A stretch of DNA of 50,286 nucleotides from Gemmatimonadota bacterium. Its GTDB lineage: Bacteria > Gemmatimonadota > Gemmatimonadetes > Gemmatimonadales > Gemmatimonadaceae. Location of the stretch: assembly GCA_023249375.1 (NCBI GenBank), contig JAHFCT010000024.1, forward strand, positions 1 to 50,286, in the 5' to 3' direction. Below are positions 8,352 through 15,929 of this stretch, piece by piece. The notes beneath the pieces are model-generated. The model was not told where the DNA came from. It worked only from the letters and a program-made list of their open reading frames with translations, and did no database searches. Each line of letters begins with the position of its first letter. The stretch's first letter is position 1. The translations under genes were made by a program, and so were the position numbers.

Positions 8352-9169
8352 CAACCGCGGCCGCCGATGACGCGGCATTCTCGGCGCTGACGGCCAAGAT
8401 CGCCCGCGAGCGCGGATTTGGCGCGGGCAGCTATCGCGACGGCTGCCTGCGCCGCCGCATCGCGGTGCGCATGCGGGCGCGCGGCGTCCTGAACTTCGAA
8501 GCGTACAGCCACCTGCTTGACGCCGACCCCGCCGAATGGGAGCCGCTGCTCGACGCGCTGACCATCAACGTCACCAAGCTCTTCCGCGACCGCGATGTGT
8601 ACGAGGTGCTCGCGCGCGACGTCATCCCCGCGGTGTGGGCGATGCCGGCACCGCATCTGCGCGTCTGGAGCGCGGGGTGCGCCTCGGGCGAGGAGCCGTA
8701 TTCGCTTGGGGCGCTCTTCCATCGGCACGCCACGGCGCGGAGCCAGGCGGACCGCCTGTCGCACCTGCACGTGATTGGCAGCGACATCGACCGCGCTTCG
8801 CTCGACCGCGCGCGGCGCGCGTCGTATCCCGAGAGCGCGTTCGGCGACACGCCGGACGACCTGCGGCATCGCTACTTCACGCGCGAGATGCCGGCCAGCG
8901 TCCTTCCCGACGTGCGCGCACTCGTCACGTTTGAACGCCGTGACCTGCTCAAGGACGCGACGCCGCGCGGCCCGCTGCAGCTCATCACGTGCCGCAACGT
9001 GGTCATCTACTTTGACACGGCTTCGCAACAGGCGCTTTTTCAGCGCTTCCACGACGCGCTGCAGCCGGGCGGCTATCTGGTGCTCGGCAAGGTCGAGACG
9101 CTGCTCGGCGCGGCGCGCCGCCTGTTTGAGGCGGTGGATCATCGTCACCGCATCTTCCGCCGTCCGTGA
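8348..9169 (+). CDS. cheR: Chemotaxis protein methyltransferase CheR
   Basis: The 273-residue product is a complete CheR. The N-terminal all-helical domain ends with the family signature TINVTKLFRD (72-81). The SAM-binding glycine-rich motif is SAGCASGEEPYS (108-119), and LITCRNVVIYFD near 215-226 is the usual post-motif. CheR methylates glutamates of chemoreceptors using S-adenosylmethionine, setting adaptation. The chosen start is GTG at 8348 in a GTGA overlap with the upstream stop, because upstream in-frame sequence is shadow coding. Its presence implies receptors (MCPs) elsewhere, since none is in the window. There is no fused TPR at the C-terminus, unlike some gliding-system CheRs. Confidence 0.96.
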   Translation: MTTAAADDAAFSALTAKIARERGFGAGSYRDGCLRRRIAVRMRARGVLNFEAYSHLLDADPAEWEPLLDALTINVTKLFRDRDVYEVLARDVIPAVWAMPAPHLRVWSAGCASGEEPYSLGALFHRHATARSQADRLSHLHVIGSDIDRASLDRARRASYPESAFGDTPDDLRHRYFTREMPASVLPDVRALVTFERRDLLKDATPRGPLQLITCRNVVIYFDTASQQALFQRFHDALQPGGYLVLGKVETLLGAARRLFEAVDHRHRIFRRP

Positions 9170-9648
9170 CGGAGCATCGCGTGAAGATCGCCGAGTACGC
9201 CGTCGCGGCCGCTCCCGCCCTGCTCGTCACCATCGGGCTGGGGAGCTGCGTCGCCATCGTGCTGCACGACGCCAAGACGCGCGTCGGCGCGCTGGCGCAC
9301 GTGCTGCTGCCGGCGCCGACGGCCACGCTGGGCGCGGCGGATCAGCCGGGCCGCTTTCCGTCGTCGGCGGTGCCGCGTATGCTCGACGAGATGCGCGCGC
9401 TCGGTTCGAGCGGCACCGTCACCGCGCGGCTCGTCGGCGGGGCCAGCCTGTTTGGCCCGCTGCTCACCACGGATGGCGCGAGCGTGGGCACGCGCAACAT
9501 CGCGGCGGCCCGCGCGGCGCTCGCCGAGGCCAAGGTGCGGGTGATCGGCGAAGTGGTCGGTGGCAACGCCGGGCGTTCCGTGTTCTTCGAAGTCGCGTCG
9601 GGCCGCGTCGACGTGCGTTCCATGCGGGAGGGCGACCGTGTCCTCTAG
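9166..9648 (+). CDS. cheD: Chemoreceptor glutamine deamidase CheD
   Basis: The 160-residue product has the CheD catalytic cysteine in GLGSCVAIVLHD (Cys28), the catalytic histidine in GALAHVLLP (His45), and the late motif EVVGGNAGRSVFFEVASG. CheD deamidates specific glutamines of chemoreceptors to glutamates, creating methylation sites for CheR, and in several phyla also interacts with the phosphatase CheC. GTG at 9166 lies in a GTGA overlap with cheR; a second GTG five codons later is also possible. The 3' end overlaps cheB by 11 bases. No CheC is visible in the window. Confidence 0.93.
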   Translation: MTEHRVKIAEYAVAAAPALLVTIGLGSCVAIVLHDAKTRVGALAHVLLPAPTATLGAADQPGRFPSSAVPRMLDEMRALGSSGTVTARLVGGASLFGPLLTTDGASVGTRNIAAARAALAEAKVRVIGEVVGGNAGRSVFFEVASGRVDVRSMREGDRVL

Positions 9649-10714
9649 GCGCTGGTCGGTGCTCGTCGTGGATGACAGCGCGTTCATGCGTACCGTCATC
9701 AGCGACCTCGTGGCGTCGTTCCCCGAGTTCACGGTGATCGGCACGGCGCGTGACGGACAGGACGCGCTGGAGAAGACGCACGCCCTCGATCCCGACGTCG
9801 TCACGCTGGACATCGAGATGCCGGTGCTCGACGGCCTCGCCGCGCTCGGCTACATCATGAGCGAAGTGCCGCGTCCCGTCGTGATGCTGAGCGCCGTCGA
9901 CGCGCGCGGCGACGTGGACCTGACCATTCGCGCCCTTGAGCTCGGGGCGGTGGAGTTCGTGCGCAAACCGCGCGACTCACGCGTTGACTTGGGGCGTGTG
10001 AAGGAACGGCTGCACGAGGCGCTGCAGGCCGCCGTGTCGGTGAACCTGCGCGCGGCGCCCGTGCTGGCGCGGCCGCGGCGTGCCATCGCGCGCAGCGTGC
10101 CAGCGGTGGAGCAGGCGCACGTGGTGGTGGCGATTGCCGCGAGCACGGGCGGCCCGCGCGCGCTCGCGGAAGTGCTGCCGGCGCTATCCTCGACGCTCGG
10201 CGCGGCGGTGATCGTGGTGCAGCACATGCCGCCGGGCTTCACCGAAGGACTCGCGCGGCGTCTCGACGAACTCTGTGCGCTTCCGGTCACGGAAATCACC
10301 GACGGCGAACCGCTGCGCGCCAACCACATCTATCTCGCGCCGGGCGGTCGGCACGCGCGTCTCGTTGCAGTGGCGGGTGTGCCCGTGTTCGTGCTCGACG
10401 AAGCGCCCACGATGCACGGCGTTCGTCCCGCGGCCGATCCGTTGTTTGGCAGCGTGGCGGAGATGGCGGGAGCGCACGCGGTGGGCGTCGTGCTCACCGG
10501 CATGGGCCGCGACGGCGCCGCCGGGCTGGCCGCGATTCGCGCCGCGGGCGGGCGCGTGATCGTGCAGAATCAGGCGACGTCCACCATCTACGGCATGCCG
10601 CGCGAAGCCAAGGCCGCGTGCGGCATCGTTGACGCCGAGGTGGCGCTGGGCGACGTCGCCGCGGCGGTGCACGCGCAGGTGGCGCAGGTGCTCGCGCGGT
10701 CGGCGAGCACGTGA
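9638..10714 (+). CDS. cheB: Protein-glutamate methylesterase CheB
   Basis: The 358-residue product has a receiver domain at residues 6-125 with the phosphoacceptor Asp58 in LDIEMPVLDG, followed by a linker and the methylesterase domain. The catalytic triad is visible as Ser169 (AASTGGP), His196 (VVQHMPPGF) and Asp292 (GMGRDGAAG). CheB removes methyl groups from chemoreceptors when phosphorylated, normally by CheA. GTG at 9638 is the only start that leaves the receiver domain intact without a long unrelated extension; it overlaps cheD by 11 bases. An intact phosphoacceptor implies a histidine kinase partner, which must be encoded outside the window. Confidence 0.96.
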   Translation: MSSRRWSVLVVDDSAFMRTVISDLVASFPEFTVIGTARDGQDALEKTHALDPDVVTLDIEMPVLDGLAALGYIMSEVPRPVVMLSAVDARGDVDLTIRALELGAVEFVRKPRDSRVDLGRVKERLHEALQAAVSVNLRAAPVLARPRRAIARSVPAVEQAHVVVAIAASTGGPRALAEVLPALSSTLGAAVIVVQHMPPGFTEGLARRLDELCALPVTEITDGEPLRANHIYLAPGGRHARLVAVAGVPVFVLDEAPTMHGVRPAADPLFGSVAEMAGAHAVGVVLTGMGRDGAAGLAAIRAAGGRVIVQNQATSTIYGMPREAKAACGIVDAEVALGDVAAAVHAQVAQVLARSAST

Positions 10715-11145
10715 GCGCGCATCTGCTGGCCCGCGTCGGTCACGAACGCTTTGCGTTTGCGCTGGGCCGCGTCATCGAGGCGCTCGATGCGCCGACGCTG
10801 CACCATCCGCCGCGGCGTCCCGACGGCATGCTGGGCACGATGCGGCATCGCGGGCAGACGCTGCCCGTGTGGGACGGCGCGCGCGCGTTCGGCATCTCGC
10901 GCGACGCCGGCGAGGGTACGGCGCTCGTGATCGGCGACGATGAACGGCACCTCGCGCTGCTCGTGGACGATGCGGTGGACATCGTGGAGATCGCCAGCGA
11001 CGCGCTGCGAACGGCGCCGGCCGGCACCGATGGCGAAGGGATGCTCGCGGGCGTCGTGCGCGACGACGACGGACTCGTGGGCGTGGTGCGCGTGGACGTG
11101 TTGGTGTCGCGCCTCGTGTCGTGGGGCGCACGGAGACCGGAATGA
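10711..11145 (+). CDS. Divergent CheW-like coupling protein
   Basis: The 144-residue product follows the CheW fold pattern: an N-terminal strand pair (LLARVGHERFAFALGRVIEAL), MLGTMRHRGQTLPVWD in place of the usual GVInLRGxVIPViD, then LALLVDDAVDIVEI. It is a clear but divergent family member; the signature glycine and arginine spacing around the first beta-barrel is changed. CheW links receptors to CheA. It starts with GTG in a GTGA overlap with cheB and ends in an ATGA overlap with a more canonical cheW. The two adjacent CheW-like proteins could serve different receptor or kinase partners, or this one could act as an adaptor of another kind. Confidence 0.78.
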   Translation: MSAHLLARVGHERFAFALGRVIEALDAPTLHHPPRRPDGMLGTMRHRGQTLPVWDGARAFGISRDAGEGTALVIGDDERHLALLVDDAVDIVEIASDALRTAPAGTDGEGMLAGVVRDDDGLVGVVRVDVLVSRLVSWGARRPE

Positions 11146-11615
11146 GCACGGGTAAGACGCAGCTTGTCACGTTCCGCCTCGGCGAGGATCAGTTCGCGGC
11201 GGACATCTTCTCGGTGGAGCGCGTGCTGCGCTACACCAAACCGCGGCCCGTGCCCGACCTCCCACCGTGGATGGAAGGCGTGCTCGACTACTCCGGTCGC
11301 GTGGTTCCGGTGATTGATCTGCGCGCGCGGTTTGGCGCAGCGGGCGAGCGGCCGGCGGGCGCGCGCATCGTGGTGTGCGAGGCCGACGGCGACTGGATTG
11401 CAATGACTGTGGATTCGGTGCAGGAAGTCACCGCCATCGACGCCTCGCAAGTTGAGCCGCCGCCGCCCGTCTTTCGCGGGCTGACCAAGGAGTACCTGAC
11501 GGGGATGGTGCGCCGCGCGGGCGGCGTGCTCGTCGTGCTGAACGTCCGCCACCTGCTGACGTCGCAGGAGCGGCTGCAACTGGAGCGCGCCGTGGGCGCT
11601 GAGGTGGTGCCATGA
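11142..11615 (+). CDS. cheW: Chemotaxis coupling protein CheW
   Basis: The 157-residue product is a canonical CheW. It has QLVTFRLGEDQFAADIFSVERVL at the N-terminus, PPWMEGVLDYSGRVVPVIDLRARFG in the middle, and WIAMTVDSVQEVTAID plus GVLVVLNVRHLL later. CheW bridges chemoreceptor tips to the CheA P5 domain within signalling arrays at the membrane. ATG at 11142 (ATGA) was chosen over an in-frame start 21 bases upstream that lies inside the preceding gene. It is translationally coupled on both sides. The canonical sequence suggests that a true CheA is encoded elsewhere, most simply upstream of base 1. Confidence 0.93.
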   Translation: MSTGKTQLVTFRLGEDQFAADIFSVERVLRYTKPRPVPDLPPWMEGVLDYSGRVVPVIDLRARFGAAGERPAGARIVVCEADGDWIAMTVDSVQEVTAIDASQVEPPPPVFRGLTKEYLTGMVRRAGGVLVVLNVRHLLTSQERLQLERAVGAEVVP

Positions 11616-12490
11616 CCCTGCCGGCGATGGACACGCTCGTTGCCACGTACCATGCGATCGAGCAGAAACTCGACGCCGGGCTCGCGGCCAATGAACGCGA
11701 CGACACGAAGAAAGCGATCATTGGCCTCTTCCGCACGCTCGAGCAGGGGATCGCCGATCTGCAGGCGACCGTGACCGAAATGACGACGCTCAAGGACGAG
11801 GTCAAACGGCTCGTCGACAAGTTCAAGTCGCAACAGGCCGAGGCCACCACCGCGCCCGAGTTCAGCGCCGAGCGGCCCGTAGTGCACGCCGACCACATTG
11901 GCGCGTCGACGTTCATCGAGAAGGGATGGAGCCGCCTGTCGCTTGGCGACTACGAGGCGGCAGAGGCGGCGCTGAACCGCGCGCTCGAACTCTCGCCCAA
12001 CGATCCGCAAAGTGAAGCGCTGCTCGGCTGGGCGCAGATGCTGCAGGAGAAATACGACGAAGCGCTGATGAACTTCCAGAAGGTGCTCATGAAGCAGCCC
12101 GCCAATGCGCTGGCGCGCATCAACGTCGGCTACATCTGCCTCAAGAAGAACATTTTTGGCGAGGCCATTGAGCATTTGTCGAAGGCCATTCGTCTCGACA
12201 ATGACAAGAAGGCGACGCTGTACGCGCACTTCTACCTCGGACTGGTGTACCTCGAACGCGAGATGTACGAAGACGCGCAGTCGTTCTTCCGCAAGACGCT
12301 GACGCTCGGGCCCAACCTCATCGAGGCGTATTACGAGATGGGACGCGCGCACTGGTTCAACGGCGAGTTCGACGAGGCCAAGCAGGCGTGGGCCAGCGGG
12401 CACGCGGCCAACAAGTTCAATCCGTGGGGCAAACGGTGCGCCGAGATGCTGCAGACGGTCGAGGCGGGCGGGGAGCCGCCCAAGGTCTGA
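11612..12490 (+). CDS. Coiled-coil and TPR protein
   Basis: The 292-residue product has an N-terminal helical segment with heptad-like spacing (residues 5-75, LEQGIADLQATVTEMTTLKDEVKRL), a short linker, then about five TPR units from residue 100 to 285, including SRLSLGDYEAAEAALNRALELSP and NVGYICLKKNIFGEAIEHLSKAI. There is no signal peptide. ATG at 11612 is in an ATGA overlap with cheW, and the stop lies 4 bases before the next gene. The coiled coil suggests self-association; it is probably a scaffold for the chemosensory proteins. It carries no enzyme motif, and the family is not one I can name. Confidence 0.82.
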   Translation: MTLPAMDTLVATYHAIEQKLDAGLAANERDDTKKAIIGLFRTLEQGIADLQATVTEMTTLKDEVKRLVDKFKSQQAEATTAPEFSAERPVVHADHIGASTFIEKGWSRLSLGDYEAAEAALNRALELSPNDPQSEALLGWAQMLQEKYDEALMNFQKVLMKQPANALARINVGYICLKKNIFGEAIEHLSKAIRLDNDKKATLYAHFYLGLVYLEREMYEDAQSFFRKTLTLGPNLIEAYYEMGRAHWFNGEFDEAKQAWASGHAANKFNPWGKRCAEMLQTVEAGGEPPKV

Positions 12491-12494
12491 CGCG

Positions 12495-13517
12495 ATGAGC
12501 GCGCGGCGGCTCGCGCGCGACGCCCGCGGCTGGTCGCTCCTCCGCGCGGCGCGACGTGCGGCGACGGTGGCCGTGCTGCTCGTGGCCGTCGCACTGCGCG
12601 TTGCCGCGCAGGACGACGCGGGCGGCACGCTGCGATCGTTCGACCGCGGCCGCTTTCACCTCATCTACGGGCCAGGTGATGCACGGCTCGCGCTCTCGTT
12701 CGCCGATTCGGCCATCGCCCGCGACACGTTTCCGGGGCTTGAGCGCCCAAAGGCGCGCGTGGAAATCATCGTCGCGCCCGACGCGGCCGCCTTTCGGCGC
12801 TGGGCCGGCGAGGGCGCGCCGGAGTGGGGGCAGGCGTTTGCCTTCCCCGCCGATCGTCGAGTGCTGATTCACGGCCACTCGGGCGGGGGCAACGGCGGCT
12901 CGCCGTTCGAGGTGCTGCGCCACGAGCTGGCGCACCTCGCGCTGTACGAATCGCTGGGCGACCTGCCGCCGCGCTGGTTTGACGAAGGCTACGCGTCGTA
13001 CGCGGCGGGGGAGTGGGGGCGTGACGAGGTGCTGGCCACCAACTTCTCGCTGGCCATCGCCTTTGGCCGGCTCCCGTCGCTGGCGCGGCTCGACTCGTCC
13101 TTCCTGGGAGGAACGACCGCGGCGCAGGCGGCGTACGCGTTCTCGTATCGGGCGGTGGCCGAGATGGCGGCGTTGGACCGCACGCGCGGCCTGACGCTGT
13201 TCTTTGCGTACTGGCGGCAGGAGCGCTCGCTCGAACGCGCCGTGCGACAGGCGTACGGCCTCACGCTCGGCGGCTTCGAGGAGCACTGGCAGCAGGCCAC
13301 GCGGCGGCGTTACGGCGGGCTGGCGCTGGTCACCGACGTCAGTGCCGGGGCGATCGTGCTACTGGTGATGGTCGGACCGCTCTGGTTCCTTCGCCTGCGC
13401 CGGCTCCAGCGCCGGCTCGACGCCATGCGGATCGCCGACGCCGCGCAGGCCGAACGGGAGCGGGCGAGCGCGCTCGCCGCGCTGCTCGGCGAGGAGCCAG
13501 GGGCGGGGGAGCATTAG
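12495..13517 (+). CDS. Exported peptidase MA-like metallopeptidase
   Basis: The 340-residue product has an N-terminal hydrophobic segment (residues 22-38, AATVAVLLVAVALRVAA) that looks like a signal peptide or anchor. A gluzincin zinc site follows, RHELAHLAL with His143 and His147 as ligands and Glu144 as catalytic base, and a downstream glutamate in WFDEGYASYAAGEW (Glu164), the peptidase MA pattern. A C-terminal membrane span (AGAIVLLVMVGPLWFL, near 286-301) is followed by a basic cytosolic tail. It would therefore be membrane-anchored with the catalytic domain outside the cytoplasm. It is the last gene of the operon, ending before a terminator-like hairpin. The substrate is unknown. Confidence 0.82.
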   Translation: MSARRLARDARGWSLLRAARRAATVAVLLVAVALRVAAQDDAGGTLRSFDRGRFHLIYGPGDARLALSFADSAIARDTFPGLERPKARVEIIVAPDAAAFRRWAGEGAPEWGQAFAFPADRRVLIHGHSGGGNGGSPFEVLRHELAHLALYESLGDLPPRWFDEGYASYAAGEWGRDEVLATNFSLAIAFGRLPSLARLDSSFLGGTTAAQAAYAFSYRAVAEMAALDRTRGLTLFFAYWRQERSLERAVRQAYGLTLGGFEEHWQQATRRRYGGLALVTDVSAGAIVLLVMVGPLWFLRLRRLQRRLDAMRIADAAQAERERASALAALLGEEPGAGEH

Positions 13518-13534
13518 GATTCGATTACGGTGCG

Positions 13535-13556
13535 GGGCGCATCCGCGCCCTTGCTT
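13535..13556 (+). terminator. Possible terminator after the chemosensory operon
   Basis: A hairpin with a perfect 6-bp stem, GGGCGC-ATCC-GCGCCC (13535-13550), is followed by TTGCTT. It lies 18 bases after the stop of the metallopeptidase gene. The stem is short and the T tract imperfect, so termination may be partial. Confidence 0.45.
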
Positions 13557-13583
13557 GACACCATCGCCCAACTGGAATAGTCT
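13555..13583 (+). promoter_or_regulatory. Putative sigma-70-type promoter
   Basis: TTGACA (13555-13560) is a perfect -35 consensus. After a 17-base spacer, TAGTCT (13578-13583) matches three of six -10 positions. It would drive the small membrane ORF at 13593 and the tRNA-Val gene. A start of transcription near 13590 would leave almost no leader for the ORF. Confidence 0.45.
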
Positions 13584-13592
13584 CAATCGCTT

Positions 13593-13766
13593 ATGGCAAA
13601 CGCACAGGACCGGCAGACGGGTGGCGCGGTGATGTGGTGGGGCGCGGCGTTGCTGACGCTCGCGCTTGGCTACGCGGATCTCGCGCGCGGAGGCGATACG
13701 GTGGCTCCAATCCTGCTGGTGCTGGGCTACTGCGTGCTGGTGCCGCGGGCAATCCTGGCAAGATAG
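13593..13766 (+). CDS. Small hydrophobic protein, 57 residues, unknown
   Basis: ATG at 13593 opens a 57-codon frame ending in TAG. The product has a polar N-terminus (MANAQDRQTGG) and two hydrophobic stretches, residues 12-25 (AVMWWGAALLTLAL) and 37-54 (VAPILLVLGYCVLVP), separated by a short loop with Asp and Arg. This fits a two-span membrane hairpin. It lies between a promoter-like sequence and the tRNA-Val gene. There is no strong Shine-Dalgarno sequence. I do not recognise the family. The hydrophobic pattern and codon positions rich in G/C support coding, but the short length leaves doubt. Confidence 0.55.
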   Translation: MANAQDRQTGGAVMWWGAALLTLALGYADLARGGDTVAPILLVLGYCVLVPRAILAR

Positions 13767-13790
13767 CGGTACAGAGGGGCGGAGTGCTCC

Positions 13791-13864
13791 GGGCGAATAG
13801 CTCAGCTGGTTAGAGCACCTGCCTTACACGCAGGGAGTCGGGGGTTCGAGTCCCTCTTCGCCCA
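13791..13864 (+). tRNA. tRNA-Val (anticodon UAC)
   Basis: The 74-base sequence folds as a full cloverleaf. The acceptor stem GGGCGAA pairs with TTCGCCC; the D-arm is GCTC...GAGC; the anticodon stem is CCTGC/GCAGG with loop CTTACAC and anticodon TAC at 13825-13827. The T-arm is GGGGG-TTCGAGT-CCCTC with one G-U pair. The discriminator base is A (13864). The 3' CCA is not encoded, since TCT follows. Confidence 0.97.
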
Positions 13865-13872
13865 TCTATAAT
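13845..13872 (+). promoter_or_regulatory. Possible promoter for the secreted TPR gene
   Basis: TATAAT (13867-13872), a perfect -10 consensus, begins three bases after the tRNA-Val gene. The only -35 candidate at suitable distance is TTCGAG (13845-13850, 16-base spacer), inside the tRNA T-arm, and it is weak. The next gene starts at 13951. The rarity of AT-rich hexamers in this genome makes the -10 worth noting. Confidence 0.35.
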
Positions 13873-13950
13873 GATGGTTTCACGACGTCCGGCGCGGATC
13901 GCAGCACGACCGTGCCGGGTAGAAGGATTCAACGTTCGGAGGAGATGACT

Positions 13951-15744
13951 GTGAAGTCTTGGCTTGGCCTCGCTCGTTCAATGGTTGCGACAACGGTCCT
14001 GGCGGTCAGCGTGGCGCCGGTGGCGCTGCTGGCACAGCCGACGCGCACCGTGAATCCGAATGCCCCGCGACTGGTGGTCGGCACCCTGCGCAGCAACGAC
14101 AAGAAGCTCTCGGTGAATGCGTCCGAAGAGCTCCGCAGCCGGCTGAGCGCGGACATTCCGTTCCGCCTGCTGACGGTACTCTCGTCCTCGGATTACAAGC
14201 AGGTCGTCGAGCAGTCCGGCTATCCGTACGACGAAGCGCTGTCGTCCGGCGACCTGGCCAGCCTCGCGAAGCTGCTCCGCACCGACGAGTTCATGGAAGG
14301 GACGGTCGAGAAGACGGCCACGGGCTGGGTCGTCAATGCGCAGCTCGTGCTGACGCGCGACCTGACGCTGACGCAGCCGCTGCCGCCCGCCGATGGCGAC
14401 AAGCTCTCCCGTGTGGCGTCGGTGCTGTCGAAGAACGTGCAGGACGCGCGCAAGCAGATGGACTTCGAGAAGAAGTGCATCATGCAGGGGCGCGAAGGCA
14501 AGCCGAACGACGCGATTGCCACCGCGCGCCTCGGCGTTGCCGCGTATCCGCAGGCGACGCTGGTGCGCCTGTGCGAGCTGCAGGTGCGTGTGGGCAACAA
14601 GCAGGCGCCGGACTCGATCATCAATATCGCGACCGAGATCCTGAAGATTGATCCCAAGAGCAAGGTGGCGCTGACCAGCGCGGCGCAGGCGTACAAGGAC
14701 AAGGGTGATCAGGACCGCTCGACGGCGATGCTCGTGCAGCTGCTCGCCACCGACCCGACCAACACGCGCCTCGTCGACGACGTCGTGAACGCGCTGGCCG
14801 CGAGCGGCAAGTCCGACATGGCCAAGCCCATCATCGCCCAGGCCATCAAGGACAATCCGGGCGACGTGCGGCTGATGAAGCTCGGCTTCCTCATCTATCT
14901 GGCCGCCAAGGATTCGAAGAACGGCACGGCGCTCGGCGAAGAGATGGTCAAGATCGACACGTCGCTGGCCGACACGACGTACTTCAGCAAGATGATCGGC
15001 GCGTATGACGGCGACAGCGCCTTTGCCAAGGGCGCCGAGCTGGCGGCTCGCGGCGTGGCCAAGTTCCCGACGAACATCGCGATCCTGTCGGCGCTCGGCT
15101 CTGAGCAGCGGAAGACGGGCCAGCTACAACAGGCGATCGCGACGTTCCGCAAGATTCTCGCGATCGAGCCCAAGGCCCCGAATATCCGCATGGTGATCGC
15201 GCGTGCGTACGACGAAATGCTTCAGCCCGACAGCACGCTGGTGGTCTTGCGCGAGGCCAAGGCGGCGGGTGAAGATGCTCAAGCCGTCGGCGGCTACGCG
15301 CTGACGATCGGCAACCGTCTTTTCAAGGACGGCCAGACGGCGTTCAGCAAGGCGCAGACGGGCAAGTCGGTGGACGACTACAAGAACGCCATCGACGTGA
15401 ACGGCAAGGTGCTGCCGTGGGTGATCTTTGCTGACTCGACGCTGACGGCGGCGGACAGCAAGAACACGGCGGGCTTCCTGATGGCGGTGTCGTCGTTCAA
15501 CATCGCGCTCTCGGCGGTGCAGTGGGCGCAGATGGAGGCGCCCAAGCAGGTGGCCGGCAAGCCGATGCCGCCGGCACCGAAGTCGTGCGAACTCGCCAAG
15601 GTGGCGCAGGACAAGATCATGATCTCGCAGATGAACGTGGCGCGCGGCGGCAAGGTCTCGCCGCAGGCCGTGGGTCAGCTGATGGGTGTGATCCCGCAGA
15701 TCATGTCGGGCGCGGACCAGATGGTGAAAGTCTACTGTCACTGA
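13951..15744 (+). CDS. Secreted TPR-repeat protein
   Basis: The 597-residue product begins with a signal peptide (MKSWLGLARSMVATTVLAV... with likely cleavage near ALLAQP, residues 24-30). An N-terminal region (about 35-160: LVVGTLRSNDKKLSVNASEELRSRLSAD, LLTVLSSSDYKQVVEQSGYP) resembles a periplasmic adaptor fold. About nine TPR-like units follow (170-480), then a Lys-rich helical C-terminus. GTG at 13951 is preferred over ATG at 13945 because GGAGGAG (13938-13944) then has a normal 6-base spacing; from the ATG it would be zero. It is monocistronic, with its own terminator 13 bases downstream. The role is unknown; cell-envelope scaffolding is inferred. The family seems lineage-specific. Confidence 0.83.
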   Translation: MKSWLGLARSMVATTVLAVSVAPVALLAQPTRTVNPNAPRLVVGTLRSNDKKLSVNASEELRSRLSADIPFRLLTVLSSSDYKQVVEQSGYPYDEALSSGDLASLAKLLRTDEFMEGTVEKTATGWVVNAQLVLTRDLTLTQPLPPADGDKLSRVASVLSKNVQDARKQMDFEKKCIMQGREGKPNDAIATARLGVAAYPQATLVRLCELQVRVGNKQAPDSIINIATEILKIDPKSKVALTSAAQAYKDKGDQDRSTAMLVQLLATDPTNTRLVDDVVNALAASGKSDMAKPIIAQAIKDNPGDVRLMKLGFLIYLAAKDSKNGTALGEEMVKIDTSLADTTYFSKMIGAYDGDSAFAKGAELAARGVAKFPTNIAILSALGSEQRKTGQLQQAIATFRKILAIEPKAPNIRMVIARAYDEMLQPDSTLVVLREAKAAGEDAQAVGGYALTIGNRLFKDGQTAFSKAQTGKSVDDYKNAIDVNGKVLPWVIFADSTLTAADSKNTAGFLMAVSSFNIALSAVQWAQMEAPKQVAGKPMPPAPKSCELAKVAQDKIMISQMNVARGGKVSPQAVGQLMGVIPQIMSGADQMVKVYCH

Positions 15745-15757
15745 CGGATCGGGTCTC

Positions 15758-15790
15758 GCAAAACGGGCGGCCTTTGGCCGCCCGTTTTGC
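15758..15790 (+). terminator. Strong stem-loop terminator
   Basis: A perfect 15-bp stem (15758-15772 with 15776-15790) closes a TTT loop. The stem carries AAAA on the left arm and TTTT on the right, so it can terminate in either direction. It begins 13 bases after the stop of the secreted TPR gene. Confidence 0.9.
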
Positions 15791-15795
15791 ATTAA

Positions 15796-15929
15796 GGACC
15801 GGGATCACGGATTGCGATTCAGGATTCTGATGGCGGAGCTGGATGGCGATCATCCGGCTCGGCGAGACTGGGCCATCGCGATCCAATTCCGGAATCAGTA
15901 TCCTGAATCGCAATCCGTGATCCCTGTCC
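15796..15929. repeat. Large imperfect inverted repeat upstream of rsmH
   Basis: Arms of 49 bases (15796-15844 and 15881-15929) are inverted copies. The outer 35 bases or so differ at only about two positions, and the inner part is less well matched. Partial pairing continues inward, leaving a loop of under 36 bases. The right arm recurs in altered form directly upstream of ftsY (47778-47838). It resembles a palindromic intergenic repeat element rather than a terminator; a normal terminator sits just before it. Confidence 0.85.

Noticed and set aside
4473-8378. A 1301-codon open frame on the minus strand
   Set aside because: It is antisense to three well-supported genes (MglA-like, double DnaA-type, PATAN-TPR). 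Its product is Arg/His/Glu-rich low-complexity sequence with no fold motif, the usual antisense shadow in high-GC DNA.
13945-13950. ATG at 13945 as start of the secreted TPR gene
   Set aside because: The GGAGGAG Shine-Dalgarno directly touches it with no spacing; GTG at 13951 has six bases.
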